Positions 42,710-50,816 of a stretch of DNA of 64,000 bases are shown here, piece by piece. The stretch's first letter is position 1; each line of letters opens with the position of its first letter. Source of the stretch: Achromobacter pestifer (GTDB lineage Bacteria; Pseudomonadota; Gammaproteobacteria; Burkholderiales; Burkholderiaceae_B); the NCBI RefSeq assembly GCF_013267355.1, contig NZ_CP053985.1, positions 5,332,001 to 5,396,000 of the forward strand, in the 5' to 3' direction. The notes below the pieces were generated by a model. That model worked only from the letters and a program-made list of their open reading frames with translations. It was not told the DNA's origin and did not search any database. A program made the translations under genes and the position numbers.

Positions 42710-45000
42710 TGCTAGAGAAGCTCAATCCTGAACAACGCGCCGCAGTAACGTTAGAACCGCAGCACGCCCTGGTCCTGGCCGGGGCGGGCAGCGGCAAGAC
42801 CCGGGTGCTCACCACCCGCATGGCCTGGCTGATTCAAACCGGCCAGGCTTCGCCTTTTGGGCTGCTGGCGGTCACGTTCACCAACAAGGCGGCGCGCGAA
42901 ATGCTTGCGCGCATGTCGGCCATCCTGCCGATCGACACGCGCGGCCTGTGGATCGGCACCTTCCACGGCCTGTGCAACCGCATGCTGCGCGCGCATCACC
43001 GCGATGCCGGCCTGCCGCAAAGCTTCCAGATCCTGGACGTCACCGATCAGCTTGCGGCGATCAAGCGCCTGATGAAGGCCAATGGCGTCGACGACGAAAA
43101 GTTTCCGCCGCGCGATGTGCAGCGCTTCATCAACGGCGCCAAGGAAGAGGGCCTGCGTCCTGCCGACGTGGAAGCCTACGACGCCCATCGCCGCCGCCTG
43201 ATCGAGATCTACCAGCTCTACGAGGCCCAGTGCCTGCGCGAGGGCGTGGTGGACTTCGCCGAGCTGCTGCTGCGCGCCTACGAACTGCTGTCGCGCAATG
43301 CGCCCGTGCGCGAGCACTATCAGCGCCGTTTCCGCCACATCCTGGTCGACGAGTTCCAGGACACCAACACGCTGCAGTACAAGTGGCTGCGCCTTTTGGC
43401 CGGCGGCGGCGCCGCCATCTTCGCGGTGGGCGACGACGACCAGTCCATCTATGCGTTCCGCGGCGCCAATGTCGGCAACATGGCCGACTTCGAACGCGAC
43501 TACGCGCGCGGCACGGTGATCCGCCTGGAGCAGAACTACCGTTCCTTTGGCCACATCCTGGATTCGGCCAACGCGCTGATCGGCCACAACACGGGCCGCC
43601 TGGGCAAGAACCTCTGGACCGAGCAGGGCGACGGCGAACCGGTGCGCGTCATCGAGCAGCCGTCCGACGGCATGGAAGCGCAGTGGATCGTGGACGAGAT
43701 CCGTTCCCTGATCCGCGAAGGCAGCCTGCGCCGCGAGATCGCCGTGCTCTACCGCAGCAACGCGCAGTCGCGCGTGCTGGAACACGCCATCTTTTCCGCC
43801 GGCATTCCCTACAAGGTGTACGGCGGCCTGCGCTTTTTCGAGCGCCAGGAAATCAAGCATGCGCTGGCCTACCTGCGCCTGATGGCCAACCCGCACGACG
43901 ACACCTCGTGGATGCGGGTGGTCAACTTCCCCACGCGCGGTATCGGTGCACGCACGCTGGAGCAATTGGGCGACGCCGCGCGCGCGCACGACACCAGCCT
44001 GTATGCGGCCGTGGCGCTGGTGCCCGGCAAGGGCGGTTCCAACCTGGCGCAGTTCGCCCAGTTGATTCATCGCCTGATCGAAGAGACCCGCGACCTGCCG
44101 CTGCCGGAAATGGTCGAGCACATGCTCGAGGCCAGTGGCCTGAACGCGCACTACAAGGCCGAACGCGAGGGCGCGGAACGCCTGGAAAACTTGAGCGAAC
44201 TGGTTACGGCCGCGGCCGTGTTCGCGTCCGAGGAAAACTACGACGGCATGCCCGCCGGCGTGGTGCCCGAACAGGACACGGCCTCCACGCTCAACGCGGG
44301 CGTGGTGGACGCACCCGTGGTGGCGTCCGACGGCCTGACTCCGGTGGCCGCGTTCCTGTCGCATGCGGCGCTGGAAGCCGGCGACAACCAGGCCCAGCAG
44401 GGCCAGGACGCCGTCCAGCTCATGACCGTGCATGCGGCCAAGGGCCTGGAGTTCGACGCCGTGTTCATCACCGGCCTGGAAGAGGGGCTGTTCCCGCACG
44501 AGAACAGCGTCCTGGAAGCGTCCGGGCTGGAAGAAGAACGCCGCCTCATGTACGTGGCCATCACGCGCGCGCGGCAGCGCCTGTACATCAGCCTGGCGCA
44601 AAGCCGGATGCTGCATGGCCAGACGCGCTACGCGATGCGTTCGCGCTTCCTGGACGAGATCCCCGAGCAGCATCTGAAGTGGCTGTCGCCCAAGGCCGGC
44701 CTGGCGCCGGTCGGCAGCACCGGGGCGGGTTGGGGCGGCGGCAACCGCGGCGACGCTTTCGGACGCAAGGCAACCAATACCATTGCGCCGCGTCAACCGC
44801 GCGGCGTCGCCACCGGTGTCACGGTGGGCGACAAGCAGTATCGTGTGGGTCAGGGCGTGCATCACGCGCGGTTCGGCGATGGCACGATCGTAAGCCTGAG
44901 CGGAGCAGGACAGGACGCCCAGGCTGAAATCCAGTTCCGCGACGTGGGCGCCAAGACCTTGGCGCTGGGCATCGCCAAACTCGACATTGTTCAGGGTTGA
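42706..45000 (+). CDS. UvrD/Rep family superfamily 1 DNA helicase
   Basis: A 764-residue 3'-5' helicase. It has the Q motif LNPEQRAAV, Walker A LAGAGSGKTRVL (about residues 26-37), motif II VDEFQDTN, motif III GDDDQSIYAFRGA, motif IV EQNYRS and motif VI YVAITRARQRLY. The C-terminal segment includes the UvrD-type tail with VGQGVHHARFGDGTIVS, used for RNA polymerase contact in UvrD/PcrA. This suggests a repair helicase. It overlaps the desaturase gene by four bases, and the chorismate mutase follows after five bases. Confidence 0.95.
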   Translation: MMLEKLNPEQRAAVTLEPQHALVLAGAGSGKTRVLTTRMAWLIQTGQASPFGLLAVTFTNKAAREMLARMSAILPIDTRGLWIGTFHGLCNRMLRAHHRDAGLPQSFQILDVTDQLAAIKRLMKANGVDDEKFPPRDVQRFINGAKEEGLRPADVEAYDAHRRRLIEIYQLYEAQCLREGVVDFAELLLRAYELLSRNAPVREHYQRRFRHILVDEFQDTNTLQYKWLRLLAGGGAAIFAVGDDDQSIYAFRGANVGNMADFERDYARGTVIRLEQNYRSFGHILDSANALIGHNTGRLGKNLWTEQGDGEPVRVIEQPSDGMEAQWIVDEIRSLIREGSLRREIAVLYRSNAQSRVLEHAIFSAGIPYKVYGGLRFFERQEIKHALAYLRLMANPHDDTSWMRVVNFPTRGIGARTLEQLGDAARAHDTSLYAAVALVPGKGGSNLAQFAQLIHRLIEETRDLPLPEMVEHMLEASGLNAHYKAEREGAERLENLSELVTAAAVFASEENYDGMPAGVVPEQDTASTLNAGVVDAPVVASDGLTPVAAFLSHAALEAGDNQAQQGQDAVQLMTVHAAKGLEFDAVFITGLEEGLFPHENSVLEASGLEEERRLMYVAITRARQRLYISLAQSRMLHGQTRYAMRSRFLDEIPEQHLKWLSPKAGLAPVGSTGAGWGGGNRGDAFGRKATNTIAPRQPRGVATGVTVGDKQYRVGQGVHHARFGDGTIVSLSGAGQDAQAEIQFRDVGAKTLALGIAKLDIVQG

Positions 45001-45005
45001 CACAC

Positions 45006-45311
45006 ATGGCCGACAACGATTCTCCCAAAGCCGAGTTGGCGTCGCTGCGCGCCGAGGTCGATGAAATCGACCAGCAGATCATGCTGTTGCTGGGCGTGCG
45101 CTTCCGTTGCACCGACATGATCGGCGAGCTCAAGCGCGAGCTGGGCATGGACCTGGTGGATCCCCGGCGCGAAGAACAGCAGGTCGAGCGCATCCGCCGC
45201 CTGGCGCAAGAGGCGGGCGTGCCGCCCGCTCTTGCCGAAACCATCCTGCGCGAAGTGATCGACACCGTGGTCGACCACCACACCCGCCTGCGCGAGCGTC
45301 CGTACTCGTAA
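45006..45311 (+). CDS. Chorismate mutase (AroQ type, monofunctional)
   Basis: A 101-residue all-helical chorismate mutase: LRAEVDEIDQQIMLLLGVRF, then RREEQQVERIRRLAQE and a third helix ending RERPYS. There is no signal peptide, so it is cytoplasmic, unlike the secreted *AroQ forms. It converts chorismate to prephenate for Phe and Tyr. It lies five bases after the helicase stop, an odd partner, and is followed by a perfect 20-bp hairpin. In related bacteria a pheA-fused mutase usually exists as well, so this may be an additional enzyme. Confidence 0.88.
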   Translation: MADNDSPKAELASLRAEVDEIDQQIMLLLGVRFRCTDMIGELKRELGMDLVDPRREEQQVERIRRLAQEAGVPPALAETILREVIDTVVDHHTRLRERPYS

Positions 45312-45320
45312 TGGCAGGCC

Positions 45321-45364
45321 GGCGTCGCCCAGGTGCCTGCGTCTGCAGGCACCTGGGCGACGCC
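45321..45364. terminator. Perfect 20-bp hairpin between convergent genes, no U-run
   Basis: Left arm GGCGTCGCCCAGGTGCCTGC (45321-45340) and its exact reverse complement (45345-45364) are separated by the 4-base loop GTCT. It lies between the chorismate mutase stop and the stop of the convergent peroxidase gene. No T-tract follows on either strand. It probably forms protected 3' ends for both transcripts. Confidence 0.6.
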
Positions 45365-45375
45365 ATTCCCTTCCT

Positions 45376-46557
45376 CTACAACACCCGCATGAACGCCAGC
45401 AAGGCGTCGATTTCATCCGCGTCCAGTTCCAGCGGCCGGATGTGCTCGGACTTGCGCGGTGCGTATGGGTCGGGCGGATCGCCGGGCGCCGGGTCGCGGC
45501 CCATGCCGGCGTTGTACATCCGCAGCAAACCCTTCAGGTCCGCGAACAGCCCGTTGTGCATCCACGGGCCGGCCCGCGCCACATTGCGCAGGCTGGGCGT
45601 GCGGAACTTGCCCAGGTCGGCGAGTTCGCGGGTCGCTTCGTAGCGGCCCAGGTCCTGGTTGCGGCGGCCATAGAAGGACAGGCCGATGTTGTGGAACTGG
45701 TGGTCCGTCAGCAGCGCGCCGCTGTGGCAGTTCATGCAGCGCGCCTGGGTGCGGAACAGATGCATGCCGATCAGCTCGCTGTCGTCCAGCGCATCCGACT
45801 GTCCATCCAGGAATTTGTCGAAGCGCGTGGGCTCGGGCCGCAGCGTGGCGACATAGGCGGCCAGCGCGCGCGCCAGGCGGTCGGCGTCCACCGGCGGCTG
45901 CGCTGCCGGGGCCGCGCCGAATGCCAACAGGAACTGTGCAGGGTAGGGATCGGCCGCCAGCAGGCGCGCCGCGGCGCCGTCGGCGTCATGGTTCATTTCG
46001 CGGGGATCGTGGATCGGCCCCAGCACCTGCTCCTTGAGGCTGGCGGCGCGTCCGTCCCAGAACAGCCGGGGCGCGAACGGCGCCGCATACAGCGGCGTGG
46101 AGCGCCGCCTGCCCATCAGCTTGTCCTCGCCCACGGCCAGCGCGAGGCCGTCGGTGAAGGCGCGCTGCGGCAGATGACAGGAGGCGCAGGAGACCTGCCC
46201 CTTGCGCGACAGCCGGGTATCGAAGAACAGCGTCTGCCCCAGCGTCACGGCCGCGGGGCGCGCGACGTCCGCGGCCAGTTCCTTTTGGCCGGCATTGGCG
46301 GCGGTCCAGGCGAGGGGCGGACTGGAAGCGGGCGGCACCGGGCCCCATTCGCGCCAGGCCACGCCAGGATCGATCGTGGGCGCAGGCCAGGTCGACGGTG
46401 GCCCAGCGTAGTGTGGCCGCAGGCAAGCGGCGTTCCAGCCCGTGGGCGTGCGGCAGCCGGCCTGATCGGCCTGGGCGTCTGCATCCGCGCGGGACGCGGG
46501 CGCCGCCAGTGCCAGCACGGCGCCCAGGATCAGAAGCGGTAACCGACTTGCAGCCAT
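45376..46557 (-). CDS. Di-haem cytochrome c peroxidase (CCP/MauG family)
   Basis: A 393-residue periplasmic protein with signal peptide (LPLLILGAVLALAAPASRADA) and two haem-binding motifs: Cys124-x2-Cys127-His128 (CASCH) and Cys274-x2-Cys277-His278 (CMNCH). It reduces peroxide with c-type cytochrome electrons or, as in MauG-like members, oxidises another protein. The ATG at 46557 lies inside the last 28 bases of the TonB receptor gene, so the two genes are tightly linked in the iron-regulated operon. The signal peptide supports this start. Confidence 0.9.
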   Translation of the reverse strand: MAASRLPLLILGAVLALAAPASRADADAQADQAGCRTPTGWNAACLRPHYAGPPSTWPAPTIDPGVAWREWGPVPPASSPPLAWTAANAGQKELAADVARPAAVTLGQTLFFDTRLSRKGQVSCASCHLPQRAFTDGLALAVGEDKLMGRRRSTPLYAAPFAPRLFWDGRAASLKEQVLGPIHDPREMNHDADGAAARLLAADPYPAQFLLAFGAAPAAQPPVDADRLARALAAYVATLRPEPTRFDKFLDGQSDALDDSELIGMHLFRTQARCMNCHSGALLTDHQFHNIGLSFYGRRNQDLGRYEATRELADLGKFRTPSLRNVARAGPWMHNGLFADLKGLLRMYNAGMGRDPAPGDPPDPYAPRKSEHIRPLELDADEIDALLAFMRVL

Positions 46558-49175
46558 AGCTCCCGTCCCGTCTGATAGGTACTGCGGTTGGTCTTGAGGT
46601 TCGGATTGCTGGCCGTCACGGCGGGCCTGCGGTCCAGCACGTTCAGGACTTCGACCGTGAATTCCAGGCTGCGCGCGAACGTGGGGTTCCAGGCGAGCTT
46701 CGTGTCCCAGGTCCAGTAGGAAGGGATTTCGCCGGATTCGAATCGATCCAGGTAGTCGGGCCGCGGACCGAGCCCGACGTAGACGGTGGCGTCGCGCTTG
46801 CTGCGCCAGTTCACCATGTTGCTCCAGGTCAGCCCCGTGCGCGGCCACGCGCCGGTCAGGCTGAGCGTGGCGATCTGCGGCTGGTAGAAGGAGCTTGGAG
46901 GCAGATCGATGGCGCGCAGGCGCGAGCCGTTGTAGATCACGTATTCGTCGGGGTCGCGCGCGTCGCCGTTGTAGCCTTCGACCAGGTCCGCATTGGTCTT
47001 GCGCTTTTGCCAGCTCCAGCTAGCCTGCATGTTCCAGCGCGTTTCGCCCAGGCGCCAGGGCTCCAGCGTGCGCACGGAAAGGTTGACGCCGTCGGTGGTG
47101 GACAAGCCGTCGTTGGTGTAGCGGTAGCCGTCCTTGTCGTTGCCGGTCGTGGTCCACTGGTCGCGGCCGTTGCGGCGCACATAACTCAGCACGCCTTCCA
47201 GGCCCGCCATGCGCTGGCGCAGCGAGACCGCCCATTCGTCGTCATAGGGCATGCGCAGGCCCTTGTACTGGACGTAGTACTCCTTGCTGCCGTCCGCCAC
47301 GGGGAGGCCGTCCTTGTCCAGCACTTGGCGCCGCAGGCGGCTACGTTCTTCCTTGAGCGCCGTCTCCAGCACGCCGGCCCCGTAGTAGCGCGACCAGCCG
47401 GCGCTGAGCAGGGTATCGCCCGAACCGAACATGTCCCAGTCCAGCCGCGTGCGCGGCGACACGTTGTTGTTGCCGAGGAAGGTCTCGCGGTCGTAGCGCA
47501 AGCCCGCGTCCAGGGCCAGCCGTTGCCATTCGATGCGGTCCGACAGGTACAGGCTGGCCATGTTGTAGTTCACGTCCACGGTCCCGGGCAGGTAGCGGAC
47601 CTTGCTGTAGTCCCGGTAGCTGCCGTCGCGGTTGTAGGCGCGCTGGTAGGAGTGGCTTTCCTGGAAACGCTCGAAGTTCGCCTGCACCTGGTTCAGTTCC
47701 ACGCCCGCATAGGGGATGTGCGTGAACACGCCCGTGCGCACCGGATCCAGGTCGATCCTGCCCTTCAGCGTCCAGGTGTCCTGCCGCGTCTGCTCCTTGC
47801 CGAAGCCGCCCGCCGTGTACAGCGGCAGCCGGTAGGGGCGGAATGTCACCAGCTCGTCGCCGACGGATTCGCGGTTGCTCAGCGATCGGTCCCAGCCCGC
47901 CTGCAGCGCAAGCCGGCCGCCCTGGAAGTAGTGGTCCAGGTTGGCGCCGATGCCGCGCGCCTCATGATTGTTGTCCCAGCGCGTGTGCCGGAACAGGTCG
48001 CTGGCCAGGGTCTCGCTGCGGTCGCTGTACTTCAGCGTCAGGTCGGCCGTGGTATCGGCGCTGGCGCGCACGCTGAACTTGCCCAGGAAGTTGTCGATGC
48101 GGTCGTTGTAGGCAGCCTGGCCCGGGGCCGGCTGCCCCTTGTCATCCACGCCCATGTTCCAGCGCGTGATGTCCGATTCGCGGCGCGACATGGCCAGCAC
48201 GGCGCCCGATTTTTCATTGAAGGCGAGGTCGCCCACGGCGGAGTAGAAGCGCTTTTTCCATTCCGGCGAATAGCCTGGCTTGCCCTGCGCCCAACTGTTT
48301 TGTTCGCCCTCGGCCACCTCCTGCCGCGTCATTTTGGAAGTGTTCCAGCGGTAGTCCAGATTCAAGCGGTTTTCGCCCGAAAAGCGGCGCAGCCTGGCGT
48401 CGACGACGCCGCCCGTGAATCGGCCGTACTCCACCGGCACGAAGCTGTCGTGCACGCGCACTTCCTCCAGCAAGCTCGTGTCGACGAAGTACGACTGCGG
48501 ATTGCTGGGCACGTTGCCGACCTGCAGGTTCAGGTTCTTGCTGGCCGGGTCCACGCGGTTGGTCGCGTCCATGCCGTCGAGCTGGAACAGGTTCTGGTAG
48601 GGGCTGGAGCCGTGGAAGGAAATGTCCTCCACATTGAGCGAGCCGCGGTTCTGCGAGCCGGCGGCGCCCGGGTTGGTGCGTACCGCCGGATGCGTCGCCA
48701 CCAGCGTGCTGAGGTCGCGGTTGGAGCTGGGCGTTTCGGCGATGTCCTCGCGGGTATAGATGCGCTCGCCCACCTGTTCGCCGTAGACCCGCACGGCGTC
48801 CAGGCGCAAGGCGGAAAACTGGTTGGTCTTGTCGACGTAGACGATGTAGCGGCCAGGTCCCTCCGCGCGCAGCGCCAGTCCGGACCCCGCCAGCAGGTGG
48901 TTCAGCGCGAGCAACGGTGAGTACTCGCCTTGCAGCGGCGGCGAGGTCTTGCCCGCCACGGCCGCCGGCGGAAACGAGATCTCCAGGCCGGCTTGCCGAC
49001 CCAGCGCGAGCAGGGCCTCGCCCAGGGGCTGCGCCGGCAGGTCGTAGGTGGCGCGCGCGGCGGGTTGGGCGGCGGCCGGAGCCGCCGTGATCAACGCGGC
49101 GATGACGAGCGCCGCCGAAGCGCCAGACCGGCGGGCGCGCCGGTTGATGAGAGAAAACAGCATGAATGCGTCCAA
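46530..49175 (-). CDS. TonB-dependent outer-membrane receptor with STN signalling domain (FecA type)
   Basis: An 881-residue receptor. A signal peptide (residues about 18-37) is followed by an STN domain at about 43-100 (ATYDLPAQPLGEALLALGRQ), which talks to FecR. Then come a plug domain (about 120-260) and a 22-strand beta-barrel ending in the required aromatic residue (VGYRF). It should import a ferric siderophore or haem-like compound and signal its presence to the FecR/FecI pair upstream. A shorter start four codons in is possible. A Fur-box-like sequence precedes the gene. Confidence 0.94.
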   Translation of the reverse strand: MDAFMLFSLINRRARRSGASAALVIAALITAAPAAAQPAARATYDLPAQPLGEALLALGRQAGLEISFPPAAVAGKTSPPLQGEYSPLLALNHLLAGSGLALRAEGPGRYIVYVDKTNQFSALRLDAVRVYGEQVGERIYTREDIAETPSSNRDLSTLVATHPAVRTNPGAAGSQNRGSLNVEDISFHGSSPYQNLFQLDGMDATNRVDPASKNLNLQVGNVPSNPQSYFVDTSLLEEVRVHDSFVPVEYGRFTGGVVDARLRRFSGENRLNLDYRWNTSKMTRQEVAEGEQNSWAQGKPGYSPEWKKRFYSAVGDLAFNEKSGAVLAMSRRESDITRWNMGVDDKGQPAPGQAAYNDRIDNFLGKFSVRASADTTADLTLKYSDRSETLASDLFRHTRWDNNHEARGIGANLDHYFQGGRLALQAGWDRSLSNRESVGDELVTFRPYRLPLYTAGGFGKEQTRQDTWTLKGRIDLDPVRTGVFTHIPYAGVELNQVQANFERFQESHSYQRAYNRDGSYRDYSKVRYLPGTVDVNYNMASLYLSDRIEWQRLALDAGLRYDRETFLGNNNVSPRTRLDWDMFGSGDTLLSAGWSRYYGAGVLETALKEERSRLRRQVLDKDGLPVADGSKEYYVQYKGLRMPYDDEWAVSLRQRMAGLEGVLSYVRRNGRDQWTTTGNDKDGYRYTNDGLSTTDGVNLSVRTLEPWRLGETRWNMQASWSWQKRKTNADLVEGYNGDARDPDEYVIYNGSRLRAIDLPPSSFYQPQIATLSLTGAWPRTGLTWSNMVNWRSKRDATVYVGLGPRPDYLDRFESGEIPSYWTWDTKLAWNPTFARSLEFTVEVLNVLDRRPAVTASNPNLKTNRSTYQTGRELWLQVGYRF

Positions 49176-49238
49176 GCGGGTGTTGATGTCAGCCGTAGGA
49201 CGTGTCCAAGCAGGGCTTACCTCATCGGATTGTCGATG

Positions 49239-49260
49239 AATAATTTATATCGATTCTCAT
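49239..49260 (-). promoter_or_regulatory. Possible Fur box / promoter zone before the TonB receptor
   Basis: On the minus strand the sequence reads AATGAGAATCGATATAAATT, with a good left half (TGAGAAT) and a weaker right half. It sits in the 105-base gap between fecR and the receptor gene, about 65 bases from the start codon. A FecI-dependent promoter is expected in the same gap. Confidence 0.4.
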
Positions 49261-49280
49261 TTACCGATTAGCAATCGACT

Positions 49281-50201
49281 TCAACGCAAGATCAGCAGGC
49301 CTGGCAGTTCGGTAATGCCGACCTTGGCCTGCGCCAGCAGCAATTCCAGCGCACGCTTGGGGTCGCCGATGCTGGCGGTGCCCGAGACGCGCAAACGTCT
49401 TGCGGTTTCGCCCAGCACCAGGATGTGCTTGCCGCCGTAGCGGGAGAGCCGCGCCGCGGCCTCGGGCAAGGCGACATCGTTGAAAGCCAGCAGGCCCTGG
49501 CTCCAGTCCGGCGCCGGTTCCTGTGCGGGGGCGAGGCGGGCGATGCCCGTTGCCGACACGGCAGCTCCCTGGCCCGCGTCCAGTACCAAGGCCGCGTCGT
49601 CCTGGCAGCTCAGGCAATGGACAGCGACGCGATGTTCATACACCGTCACGCGCGTGCCGTCGGCCTCGCGCGCCACGACATACCGGGTGCCAAGCGCCGC
49701 GGCGGACGCGTCAGGCGTCATCACCGTGAAATCCGGACCGCCGGGGGCGCGCGGCGCGGCCGTGAACAGCGCCCGTCCAGCCAGCAGCCGTACTTCGCGC
49801 TTGCCCGGCGCGAAGTCGATGGCGATGGCCGAGTCCGCGTCCAGCGTGGCGCTGGAGCCGTCGGGCAGGGCCACGCGGCGCACTTCGGCGCCGGTCGTAT
49901 AGTCGGCGCCGGGATGCACCGTCCGCAGCAGCAGCCAGGCCGGCCAGGCCGCCAGCAATGCCAGCGCAGCCGCCGCGCCGCGCTTGCGCGCGCGCCGTGG
50001 CGCCAGCAGCTTGCCTTGCTCGATCTCGCCCATCCGCCGCCACAGGCGCGCCAGCCGCTCGTACGCGGCGGCGTGGCTGGCGTCGGCCCGGTACCAGGCT
50101 TCGAATTCGGCCTGGGCCTGTGCATCCATGCCCTGGCCGCTGTGGCGCACGACCCATTGCGATGCTGCTTCCTGGGTGCTGTGGGATTCAGGAGCAGCCA
50201 T
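49281..50201 (-). CDS. FecR-like anti-sigma / sigma regulator protein
   Basis: A 306-residue single-pass inner-membrane protein. An N-terminal cytoplasmic domain (about 10-60; ASQWVVRHSG and FEAWYRADASHAAAYERL) binds the sigma factor. One membrane helix follows at about 73-90. The periplasmic FecR domain (about 105-210; LPDGSSATLDADSAIAIDF, LLAGRALFTA) precedes a C-terminal secretin/TonB short N-terminal-like segment that contacts the receptor's STN domain. It begins two bases after the sigma gene stop. Confidence 0.92.
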   Translation of the reverse strand: MAAPESHSTQEAASQWVVRHSGQGMDAQAQAEFEAWYRADASHAAAYERLARLWRRMGEIEQGKLLAPRRARKRGAAAALALLAAWPAWLLLRTVHPGADYTTGAEVRRVALPDGSSATLDADSAIAIDFAPGKREVRLLAGRALFTAAPRAPGGPDFTVMTPDASAAALGTRYVVAREADGTRVTVYEHRVAVHCLSCQDDAALVLDAGQGAAVSATGIARLAPAQEPAPDWSQGLLAFNDVALPEAAARLSRYGGKHILVLGETARRLRVSGTASIGDPKRALELLLAQAKVGITELPGLLILR

Positions 50202-50203
50202 GG

Positions 50204-50692
50204 TCAGGACGCCAGCGCCTGATCGCAGGCCAGCAGGATGCGCATCATGTGCTTTTCCACGGCGCTGATCGAAATCGCGAAACGTTCGGCGATGGCGCGG
50301 TAGCTCAGGCCTTCGTGCCGATGCAGGACGAACACGTCCAGGCTGCGGCGCGGCTGGGCCAGCAGGGCGGTTTCCAGCCTGCACAGCATCTGGCGCGCGG
50401 CGGCGACATCCAGGGTGTCGGGTTCATACAGGGAAGGGTGCGAGGCCGCGTAGTCGGCAGTGGCCGTCAGTTCGCGGCTGCGCCGCCGGTGCCAGTCGGT
50501 CGCGATATTGGCGGCCACGCGAAAGACGTAGGCGCGGTCGTTGTCGGGACGCGTCCTGTCCTTGAACTCCGCCAGCTTGATCCAGGTGTCCTGGGCGCAG
50601 TCCTGCGCGACGTCGCGCGAGCCGGTGCGCAAAGAGAGGAAACCCAGCACCTCTCGGTAATGGCGGAGAAATACATCCGTGAGCGTAGACAT
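50204..50692 (-). CDS. FecI-like ECF sigma factor
   Basis: A 162-residue ECF sigma factor. Region 2 (about residues 8-75; DVAQDCAQDTWIKLAEF, AYVFRVAANIATDWHRRR) and region 4 (about 105-155; LSYRAIAERFAISISAVEKHM) are complete. It directs RNA polymerase to the TonB receptor gene when FecR is triggered. It is the first gene of the fecI-fecR-receptor-peroxidase set and has a Fur-box-like site upstream, so low iron should allow its expression. Confidence 0.94.
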   Translation of the reverse strand: MSTLTDVFLRHYREVLGFLSLRTGSRDVAQDCAQDTWIKLAEFKDRTRPDNDRAYVFRVAANIATDWHRRRSRELTATADYAASHPSLYEPDTLDVAAARQMLCRLETALLAQPRRSLDVFVLHRHEGLSYRAIAERFAISISAVEKHMMRILLACDQALAS

Positions 50693-50737
50693 GTCGCCGG
50701 CGCCGGGCGCCAGATAGAGTCAAATTCGCGGCAGAGT

Positions 50738-50756
50738 ATAAATGATAACTATTTCT
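50738..50756 (-). promoter_or_regulatory. Fur-box-like site upstream of the FecI-type sigma gene
   Basis: The core AATGATAACTATT matches the centre of the Fur consensus; 11 of 19 positions agree over the full box. It lies 46 bases before the sigma gene start in a short AT-rich patch, the position expected for iron repression of a fecI gene. Confidence 0.55.
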
Positions 50757-50816
50757 ATTGCCAGATGGGCGGGGGCGGATGGAAGTGACGGCGGGCAGGG
50801 CGCCCGCCGTCCGATT

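Noticed and set aside
42751..45003. A 750-codon open frame antisense to the UvrD-like helicase
   Set aside because: Its product is His/Gln/Arg-rich low-complexity sequence with no domain. Such antisense frames arise in GC-rich DNA because stop codons are rare. The plus-strand helicase has every motif.
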